Below are positions 9,937 to 22,049 of a stretch of 64,000 nucleotides of DNA, piece after piece. The DNA is taken from assembly GCA_965112735.1 (NCBI GenBank), contig OZ218951.1:3162001-3226000 (forward strand), read 5' to 3'. Position numbers and translations under genes: made by a program. Source of the DNA: Phaeosaccion multiseriatum (Eukaryota > Ochrophyta, other classes). The notes under the pieces were generated by a model. The model was not told the origin of the DNA, ran no database searches, and saw only the letters and a list, made by a program, of their open reading frames with translations. The first letter of the stretch is position 1; each line of letters begins with the position of its first letter.

Positions 9937-10864
9937 CCACACACGGAGAGGCAGAGAGAGAGACAGAGAGAGAGACAGACACAAAGGGGCCATGCGGGGG
10001 CACCAGGCGGCTCTGGTGGTTGAATGTGGGGTGCAAGGTGTGGGGTGTAGGGCGTATCACCAACTGGTGAGGTGCGGGGTGTGGGGGGGACTGCGGACAG
10101 GGGTAGGGCATGCAAGGAAGGGCGGACAGCCACAGCCTGCGGGAGAGAGAGAGAGAGACGGAGGGAGAGATAGAGAGAGGAGAGAAGAAAGAGAGACTCC
10201 CCGGGAAGGTATTGCCGGCATGCTCGTCCGGCGAGGCAAGCAAGCGAGACAGAGAGCAGAGATGGTTTCCCTCTGTCTGCATGGACTCACTCACTCACCT
10301 CTAGCACAAGCCAGCCCCCAATATTGACACCTCGGATGGTGTCACCCCTTGCCATCCTCTCCCTGATGTCCGCACTCTTGGCAGGAGCCTCCACGTCGCA
10401 CGTAAACAACTCCTCGATGCGAGTGGGCCTCAGGTGTGGAGAGCTAAGCCAGTCCTCGTGGTGCGCGTCCATAATCTCGTGTGTGGTCATGAGCAGCCAT
10501 GTCTCCATGTTGTCCTGCCCGTTGATGCCCACAAATTCCGCCAGGTCCTGCATAGGGAGGGAGGGAGGGCGGTCGGGAGGTCGGGCGGTCGGGAGGGAGG
10601 GAGGGAGGGAGGGAATATGCGTGTGTGTGTCCTCAGTCCAGTTCTTTCCCTTGCGAATGCTGCTGAGGAAGTAAGAAAACTGGGGGGGGACTGGCGGGGC
10701 CAGACAAAATCCTCCATATCCGTATCACCCTCCCTCACCTGCAGAGTCATATCATCAGGGTCGACCATCGGCTCCTCCAGCCAGCCCGCGTCGGCTGGCC
10801 GCAGGGAGAGCAGCCCCAGCACGAGAAGGGCGGCGCATCTCTTGCGGCCCATCATGGGGAACAC
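3328..10864 (-). CDS. Secreted GH5 exo-1,3-beta-glucanase
   Basis: Glycoside hydrolase family 5, closest in pattern to fungal-type exo-1,3-beta-glucanases that trim 1,3-glucan. Exons (minus order): 10739-10864, 10299-10547, 9781-9849, 9313-9348, 8800-8884, 8287-8411, 7945-7990, 7100-7205, 6786-6854, 6382-6450, 5681-5797, 4994-5182, 4431-4577, 4030-4176, 3328-3675; about 640 residues. Exon 1 encodes a signal peptide (RKRCAALLVLGLLSLRPADA). Family motifs follow: IRGVNIGGWLVLEPWITP, VLIDVHTAPGGQNG, the acid/base Glu in GVESLNEPWND, and the nucleophile Glu in VIVGEWSLATDN. Every junction agrees in phase except exon 7 to exon 8 (7945 to 7205), which is one nucleotide off; a missed microexon is likely there. 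The last exon runs into a GGTT microsatellite, giving a Trp/Leu/Val/Gly tail after the segment FNFGAFAALVISVRW. That tail could be a membrane anchor. Two exon-head fragments and one exon-tail fragment are duplicated in its introns. Confidence 0.88.
3661..3860. repeat. GGGA/TCCC microsatellite in last intron of gene 2
   Basis: Imperfect GGGA runs lie just 5' of the final GH5 exon in its own orientation, forming a long CCCT pyrimidine tract before the 3' splice site at 3675/3676. The proline- and glycine-rich open frames here are repeat artefacts. Confidence 0.8.
4590..4832. repeat. GGGA microsatellite, about 240 bp
   Basis: Nearly pure GGGA in the GH5 intron between exons 12 and 13 (coding exons 4994-5182 and 4431-4577). 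In the gene's own orientation it is a CCCT tract leading to the acceptor at 4578. The G-rich strand has G-quadruplex potential. Confidence 0.85.
6071..6312. mobile_element. MITE-like element inside a GH5 intron
   Basis: The ends at 6071-6105 and 6278-6312 are inverted repeats of 35 bp with about two mismatches (core ACACTCGATTTGCGTAAG). TTAA lies at both borders, within 2-3 bp of the repeats, so a TTAA target-site duplication is possible. A matching single end, without its partner, is at 34293-34331. The 240-bp unit has no coding capacity. It lies in the intron between GH5 exons 10 and 11. The inverted repeat and the second genomic copy are seen directly; transposition is inferred. Confidence 0.65.
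7500..7710. repeat. AGT/TAG trinucleotide repeat
   Basis: Two blocks of TAG/AGT repeats lie in the large GH5 intron (7206-7944), with a duplicated unit that includes GGGAATGGGAGTAGTTG at about 7593 and 7720. A TCTG run follows at about 7846-7926. This intron may hide the missing microexon of the GH5 gene. Confidence 0.8.
8040..8182. repeat. GGA trinucleotide repeat
   Basis: A nearly pure GGA/TCC array in the GH5 intron between exons 6 and 7. It is followed at 8207-8279 by a tandem array of CGATATCTCGATACT-type units rich in the palindromic GATATC. Poly-Glu, poly-Pro and poly-Arg frames here are artefacts. Confidence 0.8.
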
Positions 10865-11032
10865 TCAAGCGGCGTGGCAGCAAAAAAAAATGTGTTGCTT
10901 GTTCGTCGGAAAATAAGAAGGTCGGAGCATTGGCGACGATTGGACGTCCAACACTCGAAGAAGCGGCGGGGGGTGGAGGGTGGAGGGTGCCCAGCAGCCC
11001 AAAGAGTAGTATATATAGGTTAGCAGGATACA
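10865..11032. promoter_or_regulatory. Divergent promoter region, genes 2 and 3
   Basis: Only 168 bp separate the start codons of the GH5 gene (minus) and the TTC27-like gene (plus), so both promoters and 5' UTRs must fit here or overlap the genes. A TATATATAGG stretch lies about 20 bp before the plus-strand ATG; I cannot tell whether it works as a TATA box. Shared bidirectional control is inferred from the spacing only. Confidence 0.35.
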
Positions 11033-12842
11033 ATGGATGATGACGACCTCTTCGAGCTCACCGGGATGCGACTGGAGGATGGTGACGGTGTCAAGGTAAC
11101 GATTGAAGAAGATGAGGAAGAGAGGCCCCCAGCAGAAGCCTCTCCCCCGACAGCAGCTATTGCTGGTGGGGATGCTTCCACCTCTTCAACATCTCCCGGA
11201 TCTTCTTCTACGGTAGCAGCGGCATCATCGGGGAAGGGATCTGGATTCCAAACCAGCAGCATCAACAGGACGCGAAGGGATGTCGTGTTTGATCACATCC
11301 GGCCTCGAAGGCCCGAGAAGATCCTGGAGCAGCAGCCACAGACAACAGGGGTTGTAGAATTCGGCCTCTTGCTGCGGCTAGAGCGGGCGTGCATCGAGTC
11401 TGATGAGAAGTTGGCGGCGTCGACCGTGTCCGCGCTCGAAGAGGGCTTCAGGCAGACGATGAAGACTCCTGCCGTCGCCGCTGCTGCTGCTCGGGCCTGC
11501 AAGAGCTGTCTGGCAGTGGTCAAGGGTCGCTACAGTGAGGTCCTTGATAGCACTTCTCTCCTCCCTGCGACTACGGCTGCCGCTGTTGCTGCTGCTGCTG
11601 CTGCTCCTGCATCCCACGGAAGCAGTGCCGACGAACCAACCCGACGAGGGGGCTACTCCCTGCGACAAATGCGCGACCACATTGTAAGCTACATTTCAGT
11701 CGACGATGAAGACGATGAAATGAATGATGATGGTCCTGGTGGTGGTGGGGGTGGTGATCGCGTGAGCTGTGCCATGTGGAGGTCGATGGAGGCGTGCATG
11801 GTGGGGGCGGCGGCGCTCAACATCTTCCTGCAGCAGAACTTCACAGGGCCGGAGCTGCCCAAGGAGCAAGTGCGCCGAGTAAACAGAGCACTCGGAGAGG
11901 CGCTGGGACTCATACCGGTAGCGGTACCTCCTCCTCCTCCTACGTCCTCCTCCTCCTCCTCCTCCTCCGCTGCGGACAGGGGAAAGGGCGGTGATGGACA
12001 AGGCGACGCAGACGAAGACACAGACACTGACAAAGACCGGGTGAGTGGTGTGTACCATGCCGTATGTGCTCTGTAGGTCTTTTTGCCGGCCCTGTCGCAC
12101 ACTCCCTTCCGCCTCTTCCCCCTCCCTTCCTTCCTTGTGCGTCTTACGACCATCCTGCTGCCCCTTGTGGTCGGACGCTCCCTCCTTCTCTTTCATGACC
12201 TGCCGGTCCCTCACGCGAACACACACACACACACACCGCCCCTGGAACGAAGCCAACGCCAACCCCCAAGCTCCAACACCCCAATCCCTCTCGTAACATT
12301 CCTTCCTTCCTTCCTTCCTTCTTTCCTTCTTTCCTTCCTTCCTTCCTTCCTTCCTTCCTTCCTCGCAGCTCATATCCTCCGAGGCCACTTTGCTTCTGTC
12401 CGTGGACGGCGAGCTTCCCTACAATGCGAGTGAGGTGCCCGTGGCGCTCCTCGCCGCGAGGATCATCTTCAGCGCGCTCTCTCTGTCGTGTCTGTCTCCG
12501 GGGGCGAGGGGTCGAAACGACAACATGTGGGACGAGCCCGCAGCCATAGAAGAAGAGCCAGCTGCTGTTGTTGCTGCTGCCGTTGTATCACCAACTACTG
12601 TACCTGGCGGCGCCGCGGTGCCTGTGCCTCCTCCCGTCTCCGTCCCACCGGCGAGCTCGGCAGGCGGCTCGGCCTCGGGCTTGCTGCCCTTCGGGTGCCA
12701 TCTGAGTGCTCTGGAGTGGTGGGGCGGGCGGGCGGTGACAACCCACGCGCGTCTGCTGCTGAGGCTGGAGAGAACGGACTCCCTCTGGGTGGAGGCGGTC
12801 GGTCTGTGGAGAGAAGCTGTGCGGAACTTTGGAGGAGAGGGG

Positions 12843-12874
<32 letters not shown>

Positions 12875-13131
12875 GAGCAAGGCCACTACGAGCAGCAGTA
12901 GTGGCAGTAGTAGCAGTAGTAGTAGTTGTAGTGGAAGCAGTAGTGCAGTCACAGACGGCGATGGCAAGGCGTCCTACTTGTCTGCTCGGGTGTGGATGGA
13001 GTGGGGTCTCGTAGAGCACTTTTTTGAGTGCCCTGGGAAGGGCAAGGCGAGCTTCGACAGAGCAAAGCAAGCCGCCGGACTCACGGTACGTACGTATACT
13101 TGCACTGGCTGTGGCATTCTGTATCACCAAC

Positions 13132-13162
<31 letters not shown>

Positions 13163-14794
13163 ACGCTGCGATGAGGTCGAGGCTGAGGCTGACCTGTTTA
13201 CTGAGTATGAACAGGCTTTCGTGTGCTCACCGACCCAGCATTCCACCCCCCCTCCTCTCCCTCCCCTCCTCTCCCTCCCCCCCCCCCCCTCCCTGCCTCC
13301 CTCCCTCCCTCCCTCGTTCCCTCTGTCCCCCCCTCCCTCTCTCCCTCGCTCCCTCCCTCCCTCCCTCCCCTCGCCTCCCCTCCCCCCAGGCCGGGCTCTC
13401 GGGAGCACTGGGGCTTCGTACGAAGTACCAGCAGACGCCGTACGCGCAGATGGTGCTCCTTGCAGAGAGCGCTGTGGAGCCCACCCCCGAGCAACAAACT
13501 CAGCAGCGCGGCAATGACGACAAGGAGAAGGAGGAGGAGAAGGAGGAAGAGGAGGAGGAAGAGGAGGAGGGGGGGGGAGACCAGTACGGAGGCGGGGCTC
13601 TACTGACCGGGGTGGAGATGTCGGCAGCATCAGGGGTGATCGAAGTGGCCACCCACGCAGCCGACAGCCATCTGCTCGAGAGAACCAAGTTCACTAAGAG
13701 CACCACCGCAGAAGGAGGGGCCAAGGGACTCTCAAAGGAGGGGACTTCGAGTGCCGAGACGACGAGTTGGGGAAGGAGTCGACAGGCAGGACCTCTTGAG
13801 ACAGAGGGAGTGACGGGCGATGGCGAAGGGGGCGATGGGGATGAGACGAGTGAGGCAAGCGAGGCGAGTATTACGGAGGAGAGGCGGCAGCGGCTGCAGG
13901 AGGCGCCCCTGCAGGTGAGAGTGGAAACTGGAACTGAAACTGGAGCCTGCTTTGCCACAGCTATTTGCTTCCTAGCAAGGAAGATACTGCATATGTCCTC
14001 CTACTCTGTTCGGTGTCACCAACAGCTCTGCTTTGCTCTGTAATACCAACTGCTCTGCTCTATTCTGTTGGACAGGTGGTGGACCACACCATCATTTTGG
14101 GCCTGTGCCTGGACGTCAAGAACAAAAACCCCAAGGTATTGTGGTAGGGCAAGGCAGGGAGGGTAAGGTTGGGTAACGCAGGATAGGGTAGGGTAAGGCA
14201 GGGTAGGGTAGGGTAGGGTAGGGTGGGGTAGGGTGGGGTAGGGTAGGGTAGGGTAGGTAGGGTAGGGTAGGGTGGTGTAGGGTAGGGTAGGGTAGGGTAG
14301 GGTAGGGTAGGGTAGGGTAGGGTAGGGTAGGGTAGGGTGGTGTAGGGTAGGGTAGGGTGGGGTAGGGTAGGGTAGGGTAGGTAGGGTAGGGTAGGGTAGG
14401 GTAGGGCAGGGTATAAAGTAAGGTAGGCTAGGGTAGGGTAGGTCACGTGTTTGTAGGTAGCGCGTAGAAGCGGGCTCAAACACCCCCCCATCTTGACGCC
14501 CGCATGCCCTTTCCCCTTCCTCCTCTATTCACTCCCTCCCCCCTCCCCCCGTCCCACACAACCACAGGACGGGCTGACCAACGAGCAAATGTCCCCTTAC
14601 CTGGAGCGGGTCCTATCTCAGCCCTACTCATGGCTCGTGTATAGTACGGCGCTGCTGCAGAGGGCGTGGATTGAGTTCGAGCGCAATCATCGGAAGGAGA
14701 GGTCCATACTGCAGATTCAGGTCCGTGAGGGTGTCGGTGGCTGGGATATGTGTGTGCGTGCGCGTGCTACAGCGGTGGCTGGGATGTGTGTGTA

Positions 14795-14837
<43 letters not shown>

Positions 14838-17800
14838 TACAACAGACGGGTGCAGGGCACACAGGAAGGAAGGGCAATCCCTCTCTTCGTGCCTGTTCTC
14901 CTTCTCTCTCTCTCTGTGCGTGTGTATGTCTCTTTCTATATCCCATGAGTTCTCAATGGGGCCAGCCTCTCTCTCCGTCCCTCCGACCTCACCACTCCCT
15001 CTCCCTCTCTCGTGTGTTTTTTGACCTCCCTCTCTCTGTCTCTCTCTGTCTCTCTCTCTCCCGCTCTCACATATCTGCCCCCCTCTCTCCTTCCACCCCT
15101 CCCACCCCCCCTAACCTCCCCCCCCTCCAACCCCACCCCCGCCCCATCCACCATCCAGGCTCTCTTGGATCAGCACACCACACGCCTGACCATGACTCAA
15201 TCCACCTCCTCCTCAGTGGAGTCCTCCGCCCCTGTGCAGCTGCGCCTTGAGCATCTCCACTCCATCGTGTATCCTCCGCAGTGGGAGCTTAAGAGGGACC
15301 TTGCCCACAGGTACGAACGCAACCGTTACATCATCATCAGACGTATGTGACCGTTACGGAACAGTGCTGGAACAGTACGGACGAATGATGTGTGGATAGG
15401 GCGGGGCACGCATTCCCTCCACCCAGTCACACCCTCCTTCGTCTCCTGCTTCGCTCCTCCTCCTCCTCCTCCTCCTCCTCCTCCTCCTCCTCCTCCTCCT
15501 CCTCCTCCTCCTCCTCCTCCTCCCCTTCAGATACGCGTCCATTGGGGTGCTCATCAGCGCGGCTGAGCTGTACACAGAGCTGCACATGTGGGAGGAGGTG
15601 GTGGCATGTTACACCCGGGTACGTGTCTGTTACGTGTGTATTACGTGTGTATTACTTATGTATTGCATGCGCTAACCCTAAGAACCAGCAGGGCAAAGCG
15701 TGGATGGAGCAGACAAGATCAGATGAACGGCAGAGAGAAGACACAGACACAGAGAGTGAAGCGAAGAGATAGATGCACCACAACCAAACACCCACCCCCC
15801 CACCTACACACACACACTCCCCTACCCACTGAACAGACCGAGCAGCTGGAAAAGGCCGAGAAGCTGGTCCGCTCTCGCCTCGCCGTGGCCGAGACAGCGG
15901 AGATGTGGTGCGCCCTCGGTGACATCAAGAGAGACGCAGAGGCCTACGAGAGAGCGTGGACCTTGAGTAAGGGCCGCCTCTCCAAGGCCAAGGTAGCGCT
16001 GGCTCGCCTCAAGTTTGGAGAAGGGGACTTTGCGGCGGCGAGGGGCCACTTCGAGGAAGCACTTGCTGTCCGCCCCATCATGCCCGCGGTGTGGTGAGTA
16101 GGTGAAGGAGGGTTGACTGTGTACGGATGGCAGTGGATGCATGTGTGTGTATGGTGCCGCCACCGCCCCCTCTCTCTCTCTCTCTCTCTCTCTCACGGCC
16201 TGTGGATACTCACAATATACCTGACCTTCCTACCCTTGAAAGGTTTACTCTGGGCGCTACGTGCATGCGTCTGAAGGACTATGATGCTGCTCTGGCGGCA
16301 TTCACACGCTCTGCACAGCTCAACCTCGACGAAGGAGCCGAGGTAAGGAAGGATGGGAGGGAAGGAAGGAAGGAAGGAAGGAAGGAAGGAAGGAAGGAAG
16401 GAAGGAAGGAAGAAAGGAAAGGCACAGCTTCTGCTCGCCCTTGACTGCCATGCCCTACCCTTGCCCATCCACTGCCATCCCTCCCCATCCACTGCCCATC
16501 CGGCAGGCGTGGGGCAACATGGGCGCGATCCACATGCAGAAGGGGGATTGGGAGGCGGCCTACACATGTCTGTCCGAGGGACTGAGACAGGCGCGCACCA
16601 ACTGGCGCATGTGGGAGAACCAAGTCACGGTGTTGCTCAACACGGAGAGGTAGGCAGGGAGGGAGGGAGGGAGGGGGGAGGGAGGGAGGGAGGAGAGGGG
16701 AGGAGAGGGGAGGGAGGGAGGGAGGGGAGGGGAGGGAGGGAGGGAGGGAGGGAGCATACGTCTACCCGTATGCCTCTGCCTGCCTACCCATATACCCTTG
16801 CCTGCCGGTACGCCTGCCTGCCTGTCTGTCTGTATACCTACCTCTGCTCGTGTACCCACCTCCTGCCCATATCCCCCTGCCTGCCTGTCTGCGCGTATGC
16901 TTTTTGTAGATGGGGCGAGGCCGTGTATGCTTTGCAGACCCTGCTCGACATGGCCGCCTCGGGCAAGCGCAAGGGGGGGGGTGGGCTCGACATTGACGCG
17001 CTCAGGATGGTCACTCAGGGGGTCATTGAGGAGGTGAGGGAGGGGGGGGGGTAGGGTGGGCACGCAGGGAATAGCCAGCAGCAGCAGCAGCAGGAGGAGG
17101 AGGAGGAGGAGGAGGAGGAGGAGGAGGAGGAGGAGGAGGAGGAGGGGGGGGGAGGAGGAGGAGGAGGAGAGGAGGAGGGCGTGTGGAAGTTGAATTGTTG
17201 TCACATACCGGCTGTGGCCTTTCTCGACGTTGGATTACGACGATGTGTCCCTCACTCGTCTCCCTCTCGTGTTGGTTGTCTGACCACTCTGACAGGAGTC
17301 GAGGCGTTTCACAGCACATCAGCAGCAGGAGCAGCAGCGACAGATGCAGCAGCAACAGCAGCAGCAAGGCGAGGAGGCCTCTGGAGGTATCGCTGCCTCT
17401 CCGCCCGGGGGTATGCTCCTGGAACAGCTGGAGGCGCTGCTGAATCGGGCCGGAGAGACATCTCACAACAGCGGCGACTTGTGGGACATTATGGCGGTGT
17501 TGCAGGGGGCAAAGGCGAAGCTCAGGGCCGCAGCCAAGGCAAGCAGAAGCAGTGCTGCAGGCCCTGCAGCCAGCAGTGGCAGTGGTGACAACACAGAGGC
17601 TGATGCTGCTAGTGTGGATACAATTCTCGATTATAGGCTCAAGCAGGTGAGAGAAGGGGAGGGGCGGAGGAGGAGGAGGAGAGAGGAGGAGGAGGGAGGA
17701 GGAGGAGGAGGAGGAGGAGGAGGAGGAGGAGGAGGAGGAGGAGGAAGGGGAGGAGGAGGAGGAGGAGGAGGAAGAGGAGGAGGAGGAGGAGGAGGAGGAG

Positions 17801-18610
17801 GAGGAGGGGGAGGAGGAGGAAGAGGAGGAGGAGGATAGGGAGGAGGAGGAGGAGGAGAGAGGAGGAGGAGGAGAAGGTAGGGCAGGTCCGTCTTACTCAT
17901 ATCATTTTATGCAGTCTCTCTCACTCTTTTCCCTTTGTCAACACGTCTACCCTTTTTCATCACCTCTTATTACTTTTATCTCCTTTCGCATCCCCCACTC
18001 CCTCTCCCTCTCCCACTCCCTCTCCCCTCTCTGCCCTCTTCAGATGCGGGCGGTACAGGCGGATAACACAGGCTGGGCGCGCGACCCCTCGTGTGTGTCC
18101 ACGGTGAGCGCGATTGTGGCCAAGGCCGTGGAGTGCTATGCGCAGAAGGGCTCCAAGCAGTCCCTCTACGCCGCCAAGATGCTCGTCAAGGGGGCCATCA
18201 AGAAGGTGAGGTGTGGATACGGTGTGGATGTGGTGTTGTTGGGGTGTGGATTGGGTGTTGTTGGGGTGTGGATGTGGTGTAGATAGGGTGTGGATGTGGT
18301 GTGGATTGGGTGTGGATGTGGTGTAGATAGGGTGTGGATGGGGTGTGGATTGGGGTGCGGTCTGGTGCGGTTTCTCTCTCACTCTCTCTGCCTCTCCCTC
18401 TCTCCCTCTCTTCCTCTCTCCCTCTCTCCCTCCCCCCCTCTCACTCTCTCCATCTCCCTCTCCCTCTCCCTCCCCCTCCCTCCCTCCCTCGCTGTCCCCA
18501 CTCCTCTGCAGGTGGAGGTAGGAGAGCTCTGTGTGGGCAGCGAGGGTTATGTGCATCTACAGGAGCTGCTGGAGAGCGTCCTGCAGCAGACAGCCGCGCT
18601 CAACACGTAG
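11033..18610 (+). CDS. TTC27/Emw1-like tetratricopeptide repeat protein
   Basis: Fourteen exons with matching phases: 11033-12040, 12369-13085, 13390-13914, 14076-14135, 14568-14720, 15159-15310, 15531-15618, 15837-16093, 16243-16342, 16507-16649, 16910-17033, 17296-17646, 18044-18205, 18512-18610. They give 1312 residues, longer than typical family members because of low-complexity insertions (Ser, Ala, Glu, Gln). The C-terminal half has the TTC27 signature order: LEHLHSIVYPPQWELKRDLA, YASIGVLISAAELYTELHMW, then TPR units such as WFTLGATCMRLKDYDAALAAF and AWGNMGAIHMQKGDWEAAY. TTC27 (yeast Emw1) is a conserved TPR protein linked to cell-wall integrity and complex assembly; its function in protists is unknown. 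The acidic N-terminus, MDDDDLFELTGM, suits a cytosolic protein. Exon 2 contains the dispersed 17-mer (as VVSPTTV), and two introns carry it upstream of the acceptor. Confidence 0.9.
14150..14445. repeat. GGGTA pentanucleotide repeat
   Basis: About 50 imperfect GGGTA units lie in the intron between exons 4 and 5 of the TTC27-like gene. They resemble no standard telomere repeat (TTAGGG or TTTAGGG) exactly and sit inside a gene, so this is an intronic satellite rather than a telomere. Confidence 0.8.
17088..17172. repeat. GGA trinucleotide repeat (intron)
   Basis: A GGA/GCA array in the intron between exons 11 and 12 of the TTC27-like gene. A similar GGA array occupies 17665-17876 in the intron between exons 12 and 13. 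The poly-Gly frame across 17344-17838 continues a real exon that ends at 17646 and should not be read as coding beyond it. Confidence 0.75.
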
Positions 18611-18724
18611 AAGGGACAGCTTTCTTAGTTTTCAGTTTATAATATCGAACACCATAAATTGGCTCGAGACGATATTAAACGAATCGTAGAGAGGAGAGGG
18701 CAGGAGGGGGGGTGGGGGTGGAAG

Positions 18725-18757
<33 letters not shown>

Positions 18758-19470
18758 AACCTCCCTGCCTGCCTTGCTGAAGATGCTCCTTTTGAACGAG
18801 CACTCGAAGTTCAATCACCACGTGGTCATACCTGCCTGCCGATGTGGGGGAGGGACGGATACCGCGTGACTTGAGCCTCGGCCTCCCTCTGGAGCTCTGC
18901 CTCTGGAGCTCTGCCTGCTTCTTTGCCGAGTCTGAGGCCGATGGAATGGGATTTCATCTCCTGTGTTGGAGAAGCTTTGCCTACAGGCCTTGGAAATGGA
19001 AAGGGTTACTTAAGGTTAAGGTTGGGATGTACTGCCTGCCAAGTGCTGCCCGCTGCCTGCAGATGGACAGGAATCGACCCCCCCCCCCCGAGGGGCTTGA
19101 GGTGATTCGTTACGCTGCCGTAGAGTGATGGAAGGGCGATCGATGGGAGGCATAAATAATGATTTATTACTTACTACATTGTACTCTTACTACGCTCTTA
19201 TTAGTTACTCCTTACTCTATTCTTTTAAGAGACTGAAGAGACTCGAAGAGAGTCGCACCAGCCTCACTTGCCTGCCCATGGTAAAACCCATGGTAAAATC
19301 ATTTACATTCACACAAACGGGCCCGTGATACGGTACACGCGGGCCCGATGCTTACAACCATTCACTCACCCACCCACCCACTCACTCACTCACTCACTCA
19401 CTCGCTTCTCTCACCCACTGACTTACTCTAGCACAAACCCACCCACTCCTTCACAAGCCCTCTTCCTCAC
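18611..19470. other. Convergent spacer between genes 3 and 4
   Basis: Both neighbours end here, so it holds two 3' UTRs and terminators. Seen are a CT microsatellite (18726-18754), a short inverted pair around AATATCGAAC and CGATATTAAA (18641-18680), and a CTCACT array (19352-19410). AT-richer sequence at 19150-19230 could supply poly(A) signals. No gene is visible. Confidence 0.45.
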
Positions 19471-20408
19471 TCACTCACATTCAGCGCATCTGTCAGTCAG
19501 CCCCCTCGCGTCCCCTTGCTCCTCACACCCGCCATCCACTGCCATCCTATGCCCCCATCCCTCAGGCCCCCCATCCACTGCCATCCTCCCCCACCACGGG
19601 CACTCCGCTGTGCACGAAGTGTGCCTCGCCGAGGTCGGCGACGAAACTCGCCCGTCTGATGAGGAGAGAGCCACAGGCAGACAGGCAGACAGGCAGACAG
19701 GCAGACAGGCAGACAGGCAGACAGGCAGACAGGCAGGGAAGGGAAGGAAGGCAGGGCAGGCAGGCCAGGCAAGGAAGGCAGTTGGGTTGGCAGGCCAGCA
19801 TACAGGCAAGGCATAAGATAAGGACAGGCATATGGGCATGGGGTGGTGAGGAGATGGTGATTTGGTGCTCACTCTCAAGGGGGTGGCGTGGGGCGCCTAC
19901 GCCTTCGCACATCGACTGTTATCTCCCTCATCCAAGGACCCCCCCATAGAGCCATATACCTTTGTACCCATAAGAGTATAGCATGATATCCCCATGTACC
20001 TCTATATACCCCAATACCCACCACACACATATCCACACACACCTTCGCAGTCGGTGGCCGAGTCTCTGCGACTTTTGCACGTAGCGCAGCTCCAGAGGCC
20101 TCTGCCCTCGGTGATGCACAGCTTCGAGCGTCCAGTGCCTTCCCTTTGTGTCTGCTTCCTCGGAGTGCTGGATAGTCTGGAGGAGGAGGAGGAGGAGGAG
20201 GAGGAGGAGGAGGAGGAGGAGGAGGATGGCTGGCAAGGTGAGTAAGAGGACTGTGGGGTGTAGGAGGGCTGAGCGAGGAGACATGGGGGGGGGGTGGAGG
20301 GAGAGAGCACGAGAAGGGGAGGCGAGCTTGTTGACTTGCTTGGCGATCTCTTGCCGACCAACGAAAGCCTGCCCCGCCCCCCTAGCTCCTGCCAGCCTGC
20401 CTACCTGT

Positions 20409-20459
<51 letters not shown>

Positions 20460-22049
20460 CCGGGCTCGGAGCTACGTACCTCGAGAGGCACGCCCGATCG
20501 GTAGTAGCTTCTCCTCGCGGAGGAAGAAGAAGGAGAAGAAGAAGACCCCGTGGCTGCGCCCCTTGTGGTCGGCGCGGGGGATGCAGACCGTCCTTGCACT
20601 GCGCGTTCGAGTGCAAATCTGCGACGCACGCACAAACACACGCACGCGCACACACACACGCACACACATATATATACAAGGACACATGAGCATACGCCGC
20701 AGGTGCCATAGAAGACGCGAGAACCTTCGCCGTCGGTGGGTGAGCACCCAACACTTACAGCTGGGGACAGACGAGTAGGTAGCACGTAGATACACAACGA
20801 CAACCCCTCAAGAAGCTTCCCTTGCTTTCAGACAGATGACTATGTGCTTGGCGGCTGCCAGTGGCCACCACCTCCCTTCCTGCCCTGCCGAAAAGCAACG
20901 CAAACCACCCACCCACACACACACGCACGCACGCACGCACGCACGCGCCCCCTCTCATGTACCTCACCTTCTCGGTGTCACTGCCACACGACCCCTGTCC
21001 TCCTCCTGCTCCTCTTCATCCTCTTCGTCCTCGTCGTCCTCCCCCCATTGCTGCGGATCGTCTCCCTGGATACCGTAACCACAGCTGTCGTAACCGTCAT
21101 TCAGCATGATGTCTTGCTCGTCTTCGTCCTCCTCGTAAGGTCGGTCCTCGTCGCGTAAGTCTGTCGTATGCGAGCGGTGAGGAGCGCTCTGGGTGTCTCT
21201 GTTATTGTCTCGTCTGTGTGAGCTGCTGCTACTCCTGAGGAGGCGTGTGGGGGTTACCGCAGAGAGCAGGGACGACATTGACGAAGATGATGATGCCGCC
21301 GTGCTGCGCGAAACCCTTCGGACTGCGGCTGCAGATGACGTGGCCAGAGCACCCCTCTTCTGCCTCCCTGTCGCCCCTCTTGCTCGCTCCTTGTGCACAT
21401 CTGTCACTACTGCTGCTTCGCTGTGTGACGCTGCTCCTCTTGTGGTCCGCGTTGAGGCGTACCCCCTGTCTCTGTCTCCTCCTCCTCTCGATCCCGAGGA
21501 GGACGAGGACGACGAGGAGTGTGTGTGCAGAATAATGCAAGAGGGGCCTGTCCACATGTCCAGCGCAAGGGCACTCGCGATGAACACGCAGAACACTGAC
21601 AGGGCGACCACTCCTGCCCACCATAGTGACATGAATGCAGCACCTCCGGCACCTCCCCCGCCCATCACCAAACCTGTGGTGTCTTGCTGCTGGTTCTGGG
21701 CAAGAGAAGGGCGGAAGTGAGGGAGAAACGAGCGAGAGAGAGGGGGGGGGGGGCGGCAGGATAGGGGAAGGATGGGTCAGATACTTTGCAAGAGCATCAT
21801 GCGAGACCGGACCTCTCTTTTATTATTCCACGTCAAATAAACATTTGGCCTTACCTCGCTGTGGGAAACGAACACACCCTCGCGCAGGTGCTCCAGCAGC
21901 TGGCTGTGAAGGACATTGTGCTCCACCAGTGTCGATGTCCGATCCATGTCGACCACCTTGTGTTCTGTGAGCTCGTCTGACGAAAGCAGAGAGGCTACGC
22001 CCACAGCACCGCCCAGGGTCCAGACCATCAGTGCCTGATACCGTGCCAT
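19471..22049 (-). CDS. Unknown two-TM membrane protein
   Basis: Six exons with consistent phases: 21855-22049, 20968-21695, 20678-20760, 20480-20618, 20043-20176, 19471-19655, giving 487 residues. I do not recognise a family. The N-terminus (MVWTLGGAVGVASLL) is hydrophobic, either a signal anchor or first membrane span. A second span lies in exon 2 (WWAGVVALSVFCVFIASALAL). Between the spans is a short loop with EHNVLHSQLLEHLREG; after them comes a long Ser/Arg-rich and then Asp/Glu-rich stretch, probably disordered. Later exons carry cysteines in CITEGRGLWSCATCKS and CTAECPWW. The last exon reads through two copies of the dispersed minisatellite, giving MAVDGG twice. The start is 407 bp from the divergent PNGase gene. 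Exons 3 to 6 rest on phase agreement only, without homology, so transcript evidence matters most here. Confidence 0.6.
19672..19735. repeat. GACAGGCA tandem repeat
   Basis: Eight-base units (GACAGGCA) lie in the intron upstream of the last exon of gene 4. A CCTG/CAGG array also occurs at 20396-20462 in another intron of the same gene, in the same G-to-C sense. Confidence 0.75.

Noticed and set aside
14150-14445. Telomere or internal telomeric repeat
   Set aside because: The unit is GGGTA, not a known telomere unit of related protists, and it lies inside an intron with exons on both sides.
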